Source of the DNA: Sinorhizobium sp. A49 | Lineage (GTDB): Bacteria; Pseudomonadota; Alphaproteobacteria; Rhizobiales; Rhizobiaceae | Direction of reading: 5' to 3' | Assembly: GCF_002002725.1 (NCBI RefSeq) | Contig: NZ_MUNW01000080.1 | Coordinates: 38,218 to 102,217 of the forward strand | DNA: 64,000 bases | In this document: in pieces, positions 36,408-45,247 of the stretch | Position numbering within the stretch: the first letter of the stretch is position 1 | How the letters are laid out: each line of letters begins with the position of its first letter | Notes under the pieces: generated by a model | Seen by the model: the letters and a program-made list of their open reading frames with translations, nothing else | Told to the model about the DNA's origin: nothing | The model's database searches: none | Program-made: the position numbers and the translations under genes

Positions 36408-36888
36408 GTCGGGCGCCTCCGGCCGGAAGAGCGAAACGACAGCGCACGCGTTTCATCCGCGCCCGGCAATCCGCTCGGCGGAGGGATGGAGGCCGGCTGC
36501 TTTGCTGCGCCCGGCGCCGGGGGACCGGCTGTGGCTCCCGGCTTTCATCTCTTCGGCACGAGATGGCGCACAAGCGCGCCCGTCTCGGGCCGGTTCCTTC
36601 ACTGGCGCGGTTGGAAAGTTGCGCAGATGACCCGTATTCCGTGTGTAAAATCTCCTTAATTGTTTGATTGTAAGAGCTATTTTTATTGTATATCGTTATT
36701 GCCGCGAGGCCTTTACAACCAAATCATTCGTCGGTGCGCTACCCGTTCGACAGAAGCGATTCAGTGCATGAACACCTCCGGGACACGCCGGCCCGGCAAT
36801 TGGCAACTGCTCGAAGCGGGTGCCGGTCCTGAGCGGCAGCGTCTTGCGCGACTTTCTTTCCAGTCCTTTCAAAAATATTTCGGCGCCA
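36408..36888. other. Intergenic stretch without a supported gene
   Basis: About 480 bases between the terminator and the ECF promoter. AT-rich near 36650-36720. Open frames lack coding character. Confidence 0.4.
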
Positions 36889-36915
36889 TGTCGAAATCCA
36901 GCGGCGGCTTCCGTT
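36889..36915 (+). promoter_or_regulatory. Predicted ECF42-type promoter
   Basis: TGTCGA (36889-36894), 17 bases, CGTT (36912-36915), ending 35 bases before the MAPEG ATG. The -35 box matches the recalled ECF42 consensus exactly, and the -10 has one change. Spacing equals that of the sites at 11054 and 54751. Confidence 0.5.
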
Positions 36916-36950
36916 CTTGGGCCGTAAGCAACTCAAACCGGTGATAACCC

Positions 36951-37343
36951 ATGACGCTGACGACGACTTCTCTTTATGCCCTTCTGCTCATCCCGATCTG
37001 GTTCGTTCTCTGGATCAGGGTGAGCAACGTCCGCACCGCCCTCAGTTGCTCGATTGGCGATGGCGGCGATCCCAAGCTGCTGCAGAGGATCCGCCAGCAC
37101 GGCAACTTCATCGAATGGGTGCCGTTCACGCTTGTCCTGATGGTGCTCGTGGAGGCCCAGGGCACCGATGCGCTGTGGCTGCATGCCGCCGGCATCCTTC
37201 TGCTGGTGGGCCGGCTTGCCCATCCCTTCGGCCTGCCGATCGACAATGCCGGTCATCCGCTGCGTAATCTCGGCAACGGCACCAACATCTTGGCCGTTGC
37301 GGTGCTTGCGATCGCGCTGCTGCGGATCCTCACCGGGTTCTAA
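36951..37343 (+). CDS. MAPEG-family membrane protein
   Basis: 130 residues, four helices. RVSNVRTALSCSIGDGGDPKLLQRIRQHGNFIEWVPFTLVLMVLVE carries the MAPEG core (R-x-R-x-HGNFxE), and GRLAHPFGL the second motif. The superfamily covers glutathione-linked membrane enzymes; bacterial members are mostly uncharacterised. It lies upstream of the DGPF and ECF42 genes on the same strand, with 223 bases to the DGPF start, so cotranscription is possible. Confidence 0.85.
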   Translation: MTLTTTSLYALLLIPIWFVLWIRVSNVRTALSCSIGDGGDPKLLQRIRQHGNFIEWVPFTLVLMVLVEAQGTDALWLHAAGILLLVGRLAHPFGLPIDNAGHPLRNLGNGTNILAVAVLAIALLRILTGF

Positions 37344-37566
37344 ACCAGGACCGCCGGCATTTCCTGACCAAGTGCCGCTTCGCATTCGTTCTGGAAATGC
37401 TCTCGCCAACAGTATGGAGCCTCGCATGACCCTGATTTTTCGGGACGCTTCCGTTCGCCTTCACCGGCGCAGCGTTTTTCTGCTGACCATGCTCATCTTC
37501 ACCATCGCAGCGACGTTGCCGCTGCAGGCACAAACCGCCATAACCGCAACCGGAGGAGACACGAAA

Positions 37567-37929
37567 ATGCAATATATGCTCTTGATCTATAACGACCCCA
37601 AGGTAGAGCCCGCCTATGGCACGCCGGAATTCGAAGCCATGATGGGCGGCTTTTTTGCGCTCAGTGAACGGATGAAGGCCGACAACGTGCTCGTATCGGG
37701 CGAGGGCCTGCAGGGCGTCGAAACGGCAACGTCGGTGCGCACGCGCGGCGGCAAGGTGGAGACGATGGACGGCCCCTTTGCCGAGACACGCGAGCATCTG
37801 GGCGGCTATTATGTCATCGAGGTTCCCGATCTCGACAGTGCATTGCGCTACGCGGCCATGGTGCCGCCGGTTGCCTGGGGCACCGTCGAGGTTCGCCCGC
37901 TGATGACCTACAATCCCGGGGGCGAATAA
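37567..37929 (+). CDS. YCII-related DGPF-domain protein of the ECF42 cluster
   Basis: 120 residues: MQYMLLIYNDPKVEP..., SERMKADNVLVSGEGLQ and the name-giving ETMDGPFAETREHLGGYYVIEVPDLD. GGAGGAGA is 8 bases before the ATG at 37567. The same frame is open upstream to an ATG at 37425 and encodes a signal-peptide-like stretch (RRSVFLLTMLIFTIAATLPLQAQ), so a longer exported form cannot be excluded. DGPF genes are the hallmark neighbours of ECF42 sigma factors; the protein may be an enzyme or a partner controlling the sigma factor. Confidence 0.88.
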   Translation: MQYMLLIYNDPKVEPAYGTPEFEAMMGGFFALSERMKADNVLVSGEGLQGVETATSVRTRGGKVETMDGPFAETREHLGGYYVIEVPDLDSALRYAAMVPPVAWGTVEVRPLMTYNPGGE

Positions 37930-37930
37930 C

Positions 37931-39163
37931 ATGCACTCTGCCGCCTCCGGTGCCCTTGCGGCGACCAGGGCTCTCGATAGCCTGGTTCGCAGCGACCGGG
38001 GGCGGCTGCTCTCAGCCCTGATCGCCCGCCTCGGCAGCTTTCAGCTGGCCGAAGAAGCGCTGCAGGACGCGCTGGTGTCGGCCGTTTCCCACTGGGGCCG
38101 CAACGGCGTGCCGCACGCGCCGCAGGGCTGGCTCTTGCAGGTTGCCTACCGCAAGTCGATCGACCGCATCCGCCAGAGCAAATCCGAAGCCCGCAAGATG
38201 GTGGACATGCGGCCGCTGACGCAGGGCGAAGCTGCAGACGAGCCGGATGAAATCCCGGACGAACGGCTGCGGCTGATCTTCACCTGCTGCCATCCGGCGC
38301 TGGAGGCAAAGTCGCAGGTGGCGCTGACGCTTCGAACCATCGGCGGCCTGTCGACGACGGAGATCGCACGGGTCTTTCTCGACGCGGAGCCGACGATGGG
38401 ACAGCGGCTTTCGCGCGCCAAGGCCAAGATCGCGGCGGCGGGCATACCCTATGCCGTGCCGGGCCAGGAGGAATGGGCCGAAAGGCTGCAATCGGTGCTG
38501 GCCGTCATCTATCTGATCTTTACGGCCGGATATGCCGCAGGGCCTGGGCAGGGCCGGGATCTGGCCGAGGAGGCGCTGTTTCTGTGCCGATTGCTCAACC
38601 GGCTTCGCCCTGGCGATCCCGAGATCGAGGGGTGCCTCGCGCTCGTTCTGATCACCCATGCGCGTTGCCTGGCGCGCGTGGATGCGGACGGCACGACCGT
38701 GGCGCTGGCTGAGCAGGACCGGGCGAAATGGAACCGGGCGCAGATCGACGAAGGCCTTGAACTGATCGAAACCGCCATGCGACGCCGCGCGCCGGGACCA
38801 TACCAGATCAAGGCGGCCATTGCCGCCTGCCACGTTCAGGGTGAACGCTCCGACTGGGCGCAGATCGTGCTGCTCTATGACAGCCTGCTGCGGCTGGAGC
38901 CGACGGCTGTCATCCGCCTCAACCGGGCGGTGGCGCTTTGCGAAGCGGGATGGCTGGAGCCGGCGCTGCGCTCGCTCGACGCGCTTACAGGCGAACTTCG
39001 CGAGTACCAGCCATACCATGCGGCGCGGGCGGAGCTGCTGGTGCGGATGGGGCAGGCCGAAGACGCAGCCAAGGCCTATGCCATGGCGATCGCTCTTGCC
39101 GGTTCGCCAGCCGATGCCGCCTTCCTGCGGCAGCGGGCCGCGCGCCTGGGCGAGCAGACATAG
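37931..39163 (+). CDS. ECF42-group sigma factor with TPR-like C-terminal extension
   Basis: 410 residues. Sigma region 2 (FQLAEEALQDALVSAVSHWGRNGVP) and region 4 (LTLRTIGGLSTTEIARVFLDAEPTMGQRLSRAKAKI) are followed by about 220 residues of helical repeats (LNRAVALCEAG..., EYQPYHAARAELLVRMGQAEDAAKAY), the group's characteristic TPR-like extension required for activity. It starts one base after the DGPF stop. No anti-sigma gene is present, as expected for ECF42. Confidence 0.93.
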   Translation: MHSAASGALAATRALDSLVRSDRGRLLSALIARLGSFQLAEEALQDALVSAVSHWGRNGVPHAPQGWLLQVAYRKSIDRIRQSKSEARKMVDMRPLTQGEAADEPDEIPDERLRLIFTCCHPALEAKSQVALTLRTIGGLSTTEIARVFLDAEPTMGQRLSRAKAKIAAAGIPYAVPGQEEWAERLQSVLAVIYLIFTAGYAAGPGQGRDLAEEALFLCRLLNRLRPGDPEIEGCLALVLITHARCLARVDADGTTVALAEQDRAKWNRAQIDEGLELIETAMRRRAPGPYQIKAAIAACHVQGERSDWAQIVLLYDSLLRLEPTAVIRLNRAVALCEAGWLEPALRSLDALTGELREYQPYHAARAELLVRMGQAEDAAKAYAMAIALAGSPADAAFLRQRAARLGEQT

Positions 39164-39577
39164 GGCGCGCAGCACTCTCCAGGGTTTGCTGACTGCGCTT
39201 TAAGCTCTTGTTTTTCCGCATGCGCGATGGAGTGTGGCGCCTGGCCCTGCGCTTGCGGTAGAACCAACAAAGATCCCGCACATACGCGGCGCGGCGCCGG
39301 ATGACCGCGCGTCAAACGTGACGCGCAAAGGGCGCTGTATTCTCCGCAAACCGGTTCCGCTTTAAGGCCTTATGCCGTCGTATGGCTGGAACCAAAGCGC
39401 CGGGCCGACGTTTCACTCGCAAGTACGAAGGCCCGCATGCTTCCTGATCGACCATCCGGATCGGGTCCTTCCGCGGATGGAAATACAGCGCCTCGTCGAC
39501 CGGGCACGGTGGGCGAGGTTTTTTCCTGCGATCTTGCCCCAGATGCGCATGCCGTCCGCGAGCGGCCCAAGCTGACA
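39164..39577. other. Intergenic stretch with partial dispersed repeat
   Basis: About 410 bases between convergent genes. Apart from the repeat piece at 39191-39222, nothing convincing is seen. Confidence 0.4.
39191..39222. repeat. Dispersed intergenic repeat, partial copy 2
   Basis: GACTGCGCTTTAAGCTCTTG then TTTTTCCGCATG. It matches the central part of the units at 7511 and 56889 (TTTAAGTTCTTGTTTTCACGCATG-like) with a diverged remainder. Confidence 0.6.
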
Positions 39578-39808
39578 TCACGGCGTGCGCTGCGCAGCCT
39601 TCCTGTCCGCCTCGCGAAGCTTGCGCCCGCAATCGTGCTTGGCCATGGCAAGGGTCAGGTTGCGTCGGCCCTTGTCATCGGCATCAGCCTTTGCCGCCTC
39701 CATCCTGCGGCACCAGCCGGCGTCGAGCATGTCCTCGGAGATGCCGGTAACGCATGAGGCGATGAGGGCGAGGGGCGCAATGAGGAGCAGGCGTGTAAGT
39801 CGAATCAT
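39578..39808 (-). CDS. Small lipoprotein
   Basis: 76 residues. MIRLTRLLLIAPLALIAS then C19 is a clear lipobox. The mature part contains two further cysteines (AGWCRRM, KHDCGRK) and is highly charged. GGAGG lies about 8 bases upstream of the ATG. Unknown function. Confidence 0.65.
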   Translation of the reverse strand: MIRLTRLLLIAPLALIASCVTGISEDMLDAGWCRRMEAAKADADDKGRRNLTLAMAKHDCGRKLREADRKAAQRTP

Positions 39809-39949
39809 ATATCCGGCCTCCGGTGCCGGATGGTGATCAGCTTTGCCGGGAATTGGAAGCGGCCTTCGCGTTGCCGGACGGGCAATCTGGCTGCATGGGA
39901 GGAACGACGCAGGCGGCGGGCGGCTCAAGTGTCACCTTGGAACGCGGTG

Positions 39950-40612
39950 TCAGGGGCAGCAACCGAGGCGCCTGCAGGCGAATGTGTAGATCCTGTCGGG
40001 GGGCTGGAAGACTTGCTGCGCGGTCTGCAATGTGGACCAGACGACACTTCTGACGTTGTCGGCAAACAAAGCAAGGAACGTTCCGATCGGACCCTCCGCC
40101 AGCGGGCCGTGGATGCCAGCATGACCGAGCCCCTCGTCGAGTTCATATGACTGCTCGGCGCTGATCTGCAAGAGGTCGCCTGGGGCGAGGTCTTGCAGGT
40201 CGGGAACGCCGACGGTGGCGAGCACGGTGGACACCAGGAGCTTGCAGACCTGCTTGCAGGCGCGGCAGGGCAATTCACTGGCGGCGGCGGCAAAAGCGCT
40301 GCCGATGCGGGCAATAATCGCGCGAAACCGGCTGCCGGCCTTGGCGCGGATCTCCAGAAAGGCATCATAGGCCCGCCGGGCGGGAGGCATGACATAGAGC
40401 CGCACGCGATCACCCAAGCCCTTGGCTAGGTTTTCGACCTCCGGCCCGCGCAGCGTGAAGGTGACGTCGCCTGCCAGGATCTCCAGGAGGACAACGATAT
40501 GCGAATCCTTGTCGTCGAAAAGGATGCGCTCGTCGATTTCGACCCTGCCTTCGCCCGCAAACTCCCTGATCTCGATCGTCTGTTCGCGAATTTCGGTTCG
40601 TTGCAGAAACAT
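39950..40612 (-). CDS. Hypothetical protein
   Basis: 220 residues, no signal peptide. The first 100 residues look like an all-beta domain (IEIREFAGEGRVEIDERILF, DVTFTLRGPEVENLA), followed by a helical part with a CRACKQVCK cysteine cluster. No family recognised. The start is placed at ATG 40612 (G-rich upstream); ATG 40645 is the alternative. The frame shows steady GC3 and plausible composition, but the reverse frame is also open, so moderate confidence only. Confidence 0.5.
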   Translation of the reverse strand: MFLQRTEIREQTIEIREFAGEGRVEIDERILFDDKDSHIVVLLEILAGDVTFTLRGPEVENLAKGLGDRVRLYVMPPARRAYDAFLEIRAKAGSRFRAIIARIGSAFAAAASELPCRACKQVCKLLVSTVLATVGVPDLQDLAPGDLLQISAEQSYELDEGLGHAGIHGPLAEGPIGTFLALFADNVRSVVWSTLQTAQQVFQPPDRIYTFACRRLGCCP

Positions 40613-40711
40613 TGCCGCCCCCAAGGTCGCAACCAACGGGCGCATCCTACAATGCAGGGCCGTGCCGGGACATTAGCCTTATCTGAGTATCGGGCCGGAT
40701 TTCTGGCTAGT

Positions 40712-40752
40712 ACCAAGTCTCGATGATAGGGGGCCTATCATCGATACTTGGT
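40712..40752. repeat. 19-bp near-perfect inverted repeat
   Basis: ACCAAGTCTCGATGATAGG (40712-40730), a 3-base loop, and its complement at 40734-40752 with a single mismatch. Lies between divergent genes. No T-tract on either side, so not a standard terminator. Confidence 0.8.
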
Positions 40753-40897
40753 GTGGGTCTGCAGTGTAGCGCAATGACTGGAACGGTATCTCGGCCGCAT
40801 TGAGAGGTGGAGGCGCATGGCGGCGCTGCCACGCGGGCGGGAACTTTTTGCCGGCCTACGACTTTTTGTAGCGACAACTGCAAACAGGGGTATCGCG

Positions 40898-41071
40898 ATG
40901 CTGAAATGGGCTCTCATCTTCTTCGTGGTTTCGTTGATCGCCGGCTTTCTCGGCTTTTCCGGCGTTTCGGCGGCGACGGCTGGCATCGCCAAGATCCTCT
41001 TTTACATCGCCCTGGCCGTCTTCCTGATCTTCCTGGTGTTGGCGTTCATGGCCGGAAGCGCCATCGTCTGA
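40898..41071 (+). CDS. DUF1328 (YtjA-family) small membrane protein
   Basis: 57 residues, two helices: [22 protein letters not shown] and [21 protein letters not shown]. Length and the [21 protein letters not shown] segment match the DUF1328 family of inner-membrane proteins, often stress-induced. AGGGG before the ATG. Confidence 0.88.
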   Translation: MLKWALIFFVVSLIAGFLGFSGVSAATAGIAKILFYIALAVFLIFLVLAFMAGSAIV

Positions 41072-41209
41072 CGCGTGCAGCACGGCGAGGAGGGCGGCGC
41101 GGCCAGCGATCTGGACCTTGCCGCAGCGTCCACGCACGGCCGCAAGACGCGCGGGCGGAACGGTCGAATCTCCTGTCGCGTCCGCGAGCAAGATGGTACG
41201 GACGCGCCC

Positions 41210-41611
41210 ATGAACGAGACCTCACCTGCCGATCGCGCCTGCGGCACCTGCACGCTCTGTTGCCGGCTGCCGGACATCGATGCGCTGGCAAAGCCGGCCA
41301 ACGCCTGGTGCGAGAACTGCATCGAGGGGCAGGGCTGCCGGATCTATGATCGCAGGCCGCAGCTTTGCCGGGATTTTCTCTGTCTTTGGATGACGGACGA
41401 GCGGCTCGGATCCGAATGGGATCCGGCGCGCTCGCACATGATGATCTACCGGCAAGGGCCGCAGATCACGGTGCTGGTCGATCCCGACTTTCCTGATATC
41501 TGGAACCGCGAGCCTTATTCGCAGCAGCTTTCGCGCTGGGCGCGTGAGCCTGAAGTGCAGGGGCAATATGTGATCGTCTTCGTCGGCGATGCCGTCTTCA
41601 AGGTCGATTGA
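41210..41611 (+). CDS. YkgJ-type cysteine-cluster protein
   Basis: 133 residues. Eight cysteines in the N-terminal 70 residues, beginning CGTCTLCCRLP and continuing WCENCIEGQGCRIYDRRPQLCRDFLCLW, the zinc/iron chelate pattern of YkgJ/UPF0153 proteins. Function of the family is unknown. The ATG has a weak ribosome site. Confidence 0.8.
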   Translation: MNETSPADRACGTCTLCCRLPDIDALAKPANAWCENCIEGQGCRIYDRRPQLCRDFLCLWMTDERLGSEWDPARSHMMIYRQGPQITVLVDPDFPDIWNREPYSQQLSRWAREPEVQGQYVIVFVGDAVFKVD

Positions 41612-41632
41612 ACGGCTGCAGAGCCACGGAAG

Positions 41633-41657
41633 AAAAAGCCCCGCGCGATGGCGGGGC
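41633..41657 (-). terminator. Terminator reading leftward
   Basis: GCCCCGC / GCGGGGC with a 6-base loop; five A precede the stem on the plus strand, giving a T5 tail for minus-strand transcripts. Probably serves the gene at 41863-42351. Confidence 0.6.
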
Positions 41658-41862
41658 AAGCAAGCACCCAAAATGGCTCAGGTGCGGGGAAGCGCAGTCC
41701 ATAAAGGAACGTACTGCGCGGTACGGTAAATACTATGCCGGCCTTGGGCTGGGGAAGGTCCGATTCGGCGATTCCGGTACGCTTGATGAAATAAATAAGG
41801 TGCGGGGTCAGGCCGTGCGGCAGAGGGGCGCCGCTGGGCAAGGCTGAAGGTGCCGGATGCTG

Positions 41863-42351
41863 CTATTCCAGCGTTGACAATTCTTCGTCCCAGGCTTCCA
41901 GGCTTCCGAGAATTTCCCGCAGCGTCTCTCGTCCCTGCACCCAGAGGCTCTCCTCCGGGATCGGCTGGACATCGCCGCCGGCGGCCGCGATGGCACTTCT
42001 GACCTCTTCCGGGCTTTCGCGGACATATTGGCGCTTGCCGCCGATATCGAGTGCCGAGCTGAGGCCGGGCACGTGGTGGTTGGGTGCCAGCGGCATCGGC
42101 CCCTTGGCCGCATGCACGTTGATCCAGACCGGTGCGCCCAGGCGGTGGGTGAAGCGATAGAGCGACGGCAGCTCGGCCTTGACGGCGGCGGCGACGGCCG
42201 TCGACTCTTCCTGGACGAAAAAGGTCTGGCCGGCATTGATCAGCGTGTTGCCGAGATCGTCATCGAGGCGCGGATCCGTCTTGCGGATGCGCAGCACCTG
42301 GCTCGCCTCGAGATCCAAAGGGGTTCCACTCTTTCGCGTAAACCTGATCAT
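41863..42351 (-). CDS. Hypothetical protein
   Basis: 162 residues, soluble, acidic C terminus (LGSLEAWDEELSTLE). Starts MIRFTRKSGTPLDLEASQVLRIRKTDPRLDD. A WVQGRETLREIL segment is near the end. No family recognised; looks like a conserved rhizobial protein by composition. Its transcript may end at the hairpin at 41633. Confidence 0.6.
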   Translation of the reverse strand: MIRFTRKSGTPLDLEASQVLRIRKTDPRLDDDLGNTLINAGQTFFVQEESTAVAAAVKAELPSLYRFTHRLGAPVWINVHAAKGPMPLAPNHHVPGLSSALDIGGKRQYVRESPEEVRSAIAAAGGDVQPIPEESLWVQGRETLREILGSLEAWDEELSTLE

Positions 42352-42587
42352 GAAATCCTCTCGAACATCAACCTTCAGATTGCGCCAAGTTTTAGGAGGT
42401 GTCGAGTGGAGGTTATCGGCGTCAAACGGCCCGAAGCGCGTGGCGATCTGCGGGAAACCGTCGGGTCACAAAGCCGCAGATCGCCATTGCATGGCAGGCT
42501 TTGTCTCTGTTTTTGTTGCGTGATACGTGGAATTTACCGGTAGATGCGTCATCTCATCAGGACGATGAAACCAAGATGGAGATGAGG

Positions 42588-42845
42588 ATGTCGAAGGCCA
42601 CGATCGCGTTCATGTGTCTGGCGCTGTTTTGCCTGTCGGCCTGCGGAAATACCATGCGCGGTTTTCAGAAGGATGGCACCGAGACGGGCCTTGCGGTCGA
42701 CAATGCGACGCGCCGCGTCCTGAAGGCGGGCGCTCAATATAGAACGCCCGGCCTTGCCGAGCCAATGGAGCGAATGACCGCGCCGGTTGCTAGCGCGACG
42801 GCACGGCCGTCGAGCGCGAAACGGTCTCGCTACTGCCGAAAATGA
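42588..42845 (+). CDS. Entericidin-like lipoprotein
   Basis: 85 residues. MSKATIAFMCLALFCLSA then C19 forms a lipobox, followed by GNTMRGFQKDGTETGLAVDNATRRV, similar to the NTxRGxGKD core of entericidin A/B. Entericidins are about 45 residues; here the frame continues about 35 residues further and overlaps the convergent gene's last 56 bases, so the tail may be spurious or extended by a lost stop. GGAG is 6 bases before the ATG. Confidence 0.6.
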   Translation: MSKATIAFMCLALFCLSACGNTMRGFQKDGTETGLAVDNATRRVLKAGAQYRTPGLAEPMERMTAPVASATARPSSAKRSRYCRK

Positions 42846-43194
42846 TGGCGGCGAACAGCAGGACGCCAATGAACGTGATGACCGACGCGATGGCGACCAA
42901 CGGCTCCAGTTGCGGGCTGCCGGTGAGCATCAGGTAAAGCGACGGTATCAGCAGGACGACGCCGCCGGTGTAGACGCAGTACTGGATCATCGCCAGACGC
43001 TTTTGCGCCTTGGCCGGGTTCAGCGCGTGATAGCCCCCGAAGATCGCCATCGTCACCCATCCCAAAAGGTTTGCATGCGCATGGGCGCCGATCGCGCTGT
43101 GATCCTGGCCGATGGCCATGTGCAGGCCCATGGCTATGCCGATGATCAGAAAGATGATCGCAGTCTTGAAGTACAATTGTGCTAGGCGCGGCAT
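42790..43194 (-). CDS. Small four-helix membrane protein (cytochrome-oxidase-I-like)
   Basis: 134 residues. Four predicted helices: LYFKTAIIFLIIGIAMGLHMAIG, HANLLGWVTMAIFGGYHAL, MIQYCVYTGGVVLLIPSLYLML, LVAIASVITFIGVLLFAAIIFG. The HAHANLLGWV string resembles the haem-ligand helix of cbb3-type oxidase subunit I, so haem binding is possible. Other parts of an oxidase are missing. Confidence 0.65.
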   Translation of the reverse strand: MPRLAQLYFKTAIIFLIIGIAMGLHMAIGQDHSAIGAHAHANLLGWVTMAIFGGYHALNPAKAQKRLAMIQYCVYTGGVVLLIPSLYLMLTGSPQLEPLVAIASVITFIGVLLFAAIIFGSSETVSRSTAVPSR

Positions 43195-43295
43195 GGAGTA
43201 TCTCCCCCTCTGTTCCTGCCCCGCTTGATTATTAGCATTTTTGCAGATGATTGCTGCCTGCCTTTATTGGGTATTTCTTGGGCAGCCTCACGAAA

Positions 43296-43955
43296 TCAGA
43301 CGCTGATGGCGATACCGCGATTGGCAAAGAACCGGTCGAAGGTGGAAAGCGGCATGACGACGTCGGCTTGATTGGCACGGTCATGGCCGGAAGGATTGTG
43401 AAAACGGACACTCTGCCGCGAGGCGGCCGTGACCAGCACGAGATGGCCGCCTTTGGAAGGCGGCTCGCGCTCGGGCCAGCGTATGGCGCTGCTGACGGAG
43501 GCGATGAAGACGCGGCGTTCGGACAGAACCTCGGGAATGTCTGTCGTCGGGATGTTCGTCAGCGTTTGGGCGGAAAGCCCGAAGCGCTCGCCGACATAGG
43601 TCACGAAGGGAGCATAGATCAGGCCCTTGATCGAGGCATCGGCCTGGTTGACGACATAGCCGCCATACTCCGTGCAGCCGCGCGCAAGCGACAGGATCGG
43701 GTGCAACTCGCCGCGCGCGGCCAGGATCATCTTCAGGCAGGCCATGCCGCAGACATTCACCGCCCAGCGCGCATATTCCTCAATCGTCTCGGCGCCCGAA
43801 TTGCGCCAGAGCGGATCGCGCTGAAGCGCCGAGGCGCCCTCAGACAGGACCGCCGATGTCATCTCAGGGCTTTCCCATTGGCTGAAATAGGGAACAGTGC
43901 AATCTAGAATTTCCATGCCGTTTTCTCTGTCAGGTGCCGATGGAACTGTTGTCAT
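43296..43955 (-). CDS. C39-like cysteine peptidase-family protein
   Basis: 219 residues. WAVNVCGMACLKMILAARG gives the catalytic cysteine region of C39-like papain folds, GGHLVLVTAAS the histidine, and VRFHNPSG the aspartate/asparagine part. No transporter domain and no signal peptide, so this is the stand-alone 'peptidase C39-like family' form. Its ATG overlaps the stop of the upstream Imm-5-like gene by four bases (ATGA), which fixes the start at 43955 and indicates coupled translation. Confidence 0.78.
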   Translation of the reverse strand: MTTVPSAPDRENGMEILDCTVPYFSQWESPEMTSAVLSEGASALQRDPLWRNSGAETIEEYARWAVNVCGMACLKMILAARGELHPILSLARGCTEYGGYVVNQADASIKGLIYAPFVTYVGERFGLSAQTLTNIPTTDIPEVLSERRVFIASVSSAIRWPEREPPSKGGHLVLVTAASRQSVRFHNPSGHDRANQADVVMPLSTFDRFFANRGIAISV

Positions 43956-44485
43956 GCGCGCAAGGCGGTATCAAGCCGGTAGAGCAATGCGTGGAACTGG
44001 CCGTTGCTCGGCGCGCGCGCCGGCATGCGCTGGACGATCTGGCGGACTTCCGGCGATGCCTGCGAGATTACCCAGCGGATCTCCGCTTCGAGGATGCCAG
44101 CCGGGTCGACGGCGGCGAGCGCTGCCGCTTGCGCGGCGTAAGCCGCAGGGCCAAGGATATGATTGACCTGATGAGGGGTTGCGATCGGATGCGTGTAGGC
44201 GGATCCGGCTGCTGCCATCGCCGCGCGGGCAGCGGCCGAGGCTGCGGGATCGCCGACCTCGCGCGCCGACTGACCGGCCGCCCAGGCAAGCTTGCGCAGT
44301 GCCGAGGTTCGCCCGCCGCCCTGCGCAAAGGTGGCGATGGCCGAAAGCGCTGCGCGAGGGCGAGTATCATCAGGGGCCTTCGCCTCGAAAAGGGGCAGGG
44401 CGCGCTCGGCGCAAGCGGCAGCCCAGCGCGCGATCTGGCGCAGATCGTCTTCGTTCAGCAGCGGCGTGTTCGTTTCAGTGGGCAT
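43952..44485 (-). CDS. Imm-5-like putative immunity protein
   Basis: 177 residues, almost all helical and alanine-rich. ARWAAACAERALPLFEAKAPDDTRPRAAL...AREVGDPAASAAARAAMAAAGSAYTH matches the Imm-5-like domain as I remember it (ALPLFE, PDD-RPR, then HEAT-like AA repeats). Family members are annotated as putative immunity proteins, though many occur without toxins. A good GGAAGG ribosome site sets the ATG at 44485. Upstream partner of the C39-like gene in a two-gene operon. Confidence 0.65.
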   Translation of the reverse strand: MPTETNTPLLNEDDLRQIARWAAACAERALPLFEAKAPDDTRPRAALSAIATFAQGGGRTSALRKLAWAAGQSAREVGDPAASAAARAAMAAAGSAYTHPIATPHQVNHILGPAAYAAQAAALAAVDPAGILEAEIRWVISQASPEVRQIVQRMPARAPSNGQFHALLYRLDTALRA

Positions 44486-44696
44486 CGTCTCTGCCTTCCT
44501 TGTGCGAAGGGCGCTCGTCGAAGGATGTCGCAACCGCCCTGGTGCGCCGACAGTTTGACGACCGGATGCTGAAGGTATCCGCACAAATCCCGATACGTTC
44601 AACACTGTTGTTTGCAAAGGGGTATCGCTTGGCAACCGCGAAGAGAGTTTCGGAGCGAACGGCAAACTCTGAGCCTATCAACTCATGGATCGGGCA

Positions 44697-45128
44697 TCAG
44701 CCGCGCAACTGCGCCGCATGAAAACAGAAGACGATTTCGGGGTCGTTTTCATCGAGGTTGTCGATGTAGCCGCTGGTGCGAAAGCCGGCGGTGCGCAACA
44801 GCGTCTGCATCTGCCGATTGGACAGGTTTGTCGACGCGAAGAGCTTGGGCGTCGTGCAGACGGCTGCGAAATGTCGGACGAGCGCCATTCCAAGGCCCTG
44901 GCGACGAAAGTGCTCCGCGACCATGATCATTTCGATAAATCCGTTTCCGAAGAAATGGTAGGCCAGCACACCATAGGCTCCGACGGAACCGTTCGTTTCG
45001 ACGGCGTGGCAGCACCCTGCCTCGATCCACGAACTGATGTGATCCCGTCGCTCAGGATCGTGAGCGGCAATCGTATCGAGGGCCACCAGCGTGTCGAAGT
45101 CGGCAAGGGTGGCACTTCTGATTTTCAT
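44697..45128 (-). CDS. GNAT-family N-acetyltransferase
   Basis: 143 residues. MKIRSATLADFDTLVALD at the start, then the acetyl-CoA loop FIEMIMVAEHFRRQGLGMALVRHF (R-R-Q-G-L-G) and LSNRQMQTLLRTAGFRTSGYID. GGAA is 8 bases before the ATG at 45128. Substrate unknown. Confidence 0.85.
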   Translation of the reverse strand: MKIRSATLADFDTLVALDTIAAHDPERRDHISSWIEAGCCHAVETNGSVGAYGVLAYHFFGNGFIEMIMVAEHFRRQGLGMALVRHFAAVCTTPKLFASTNLSNRQMQTLLRTAGFRTSGYIDNLDENDPEIVFCFHAAQLRG

Positions 45129-45247
45129 AAACGATTCCAGATGCAATTGCGCTGAGGCGCATAAAATCCACCCGTGTCGCGGGTACAGGGATTTCCAGCT
45201 TTAAGCGTCGATCGCCAGTTTTGCCATGGCAGATTGCTTGGCGCTGC

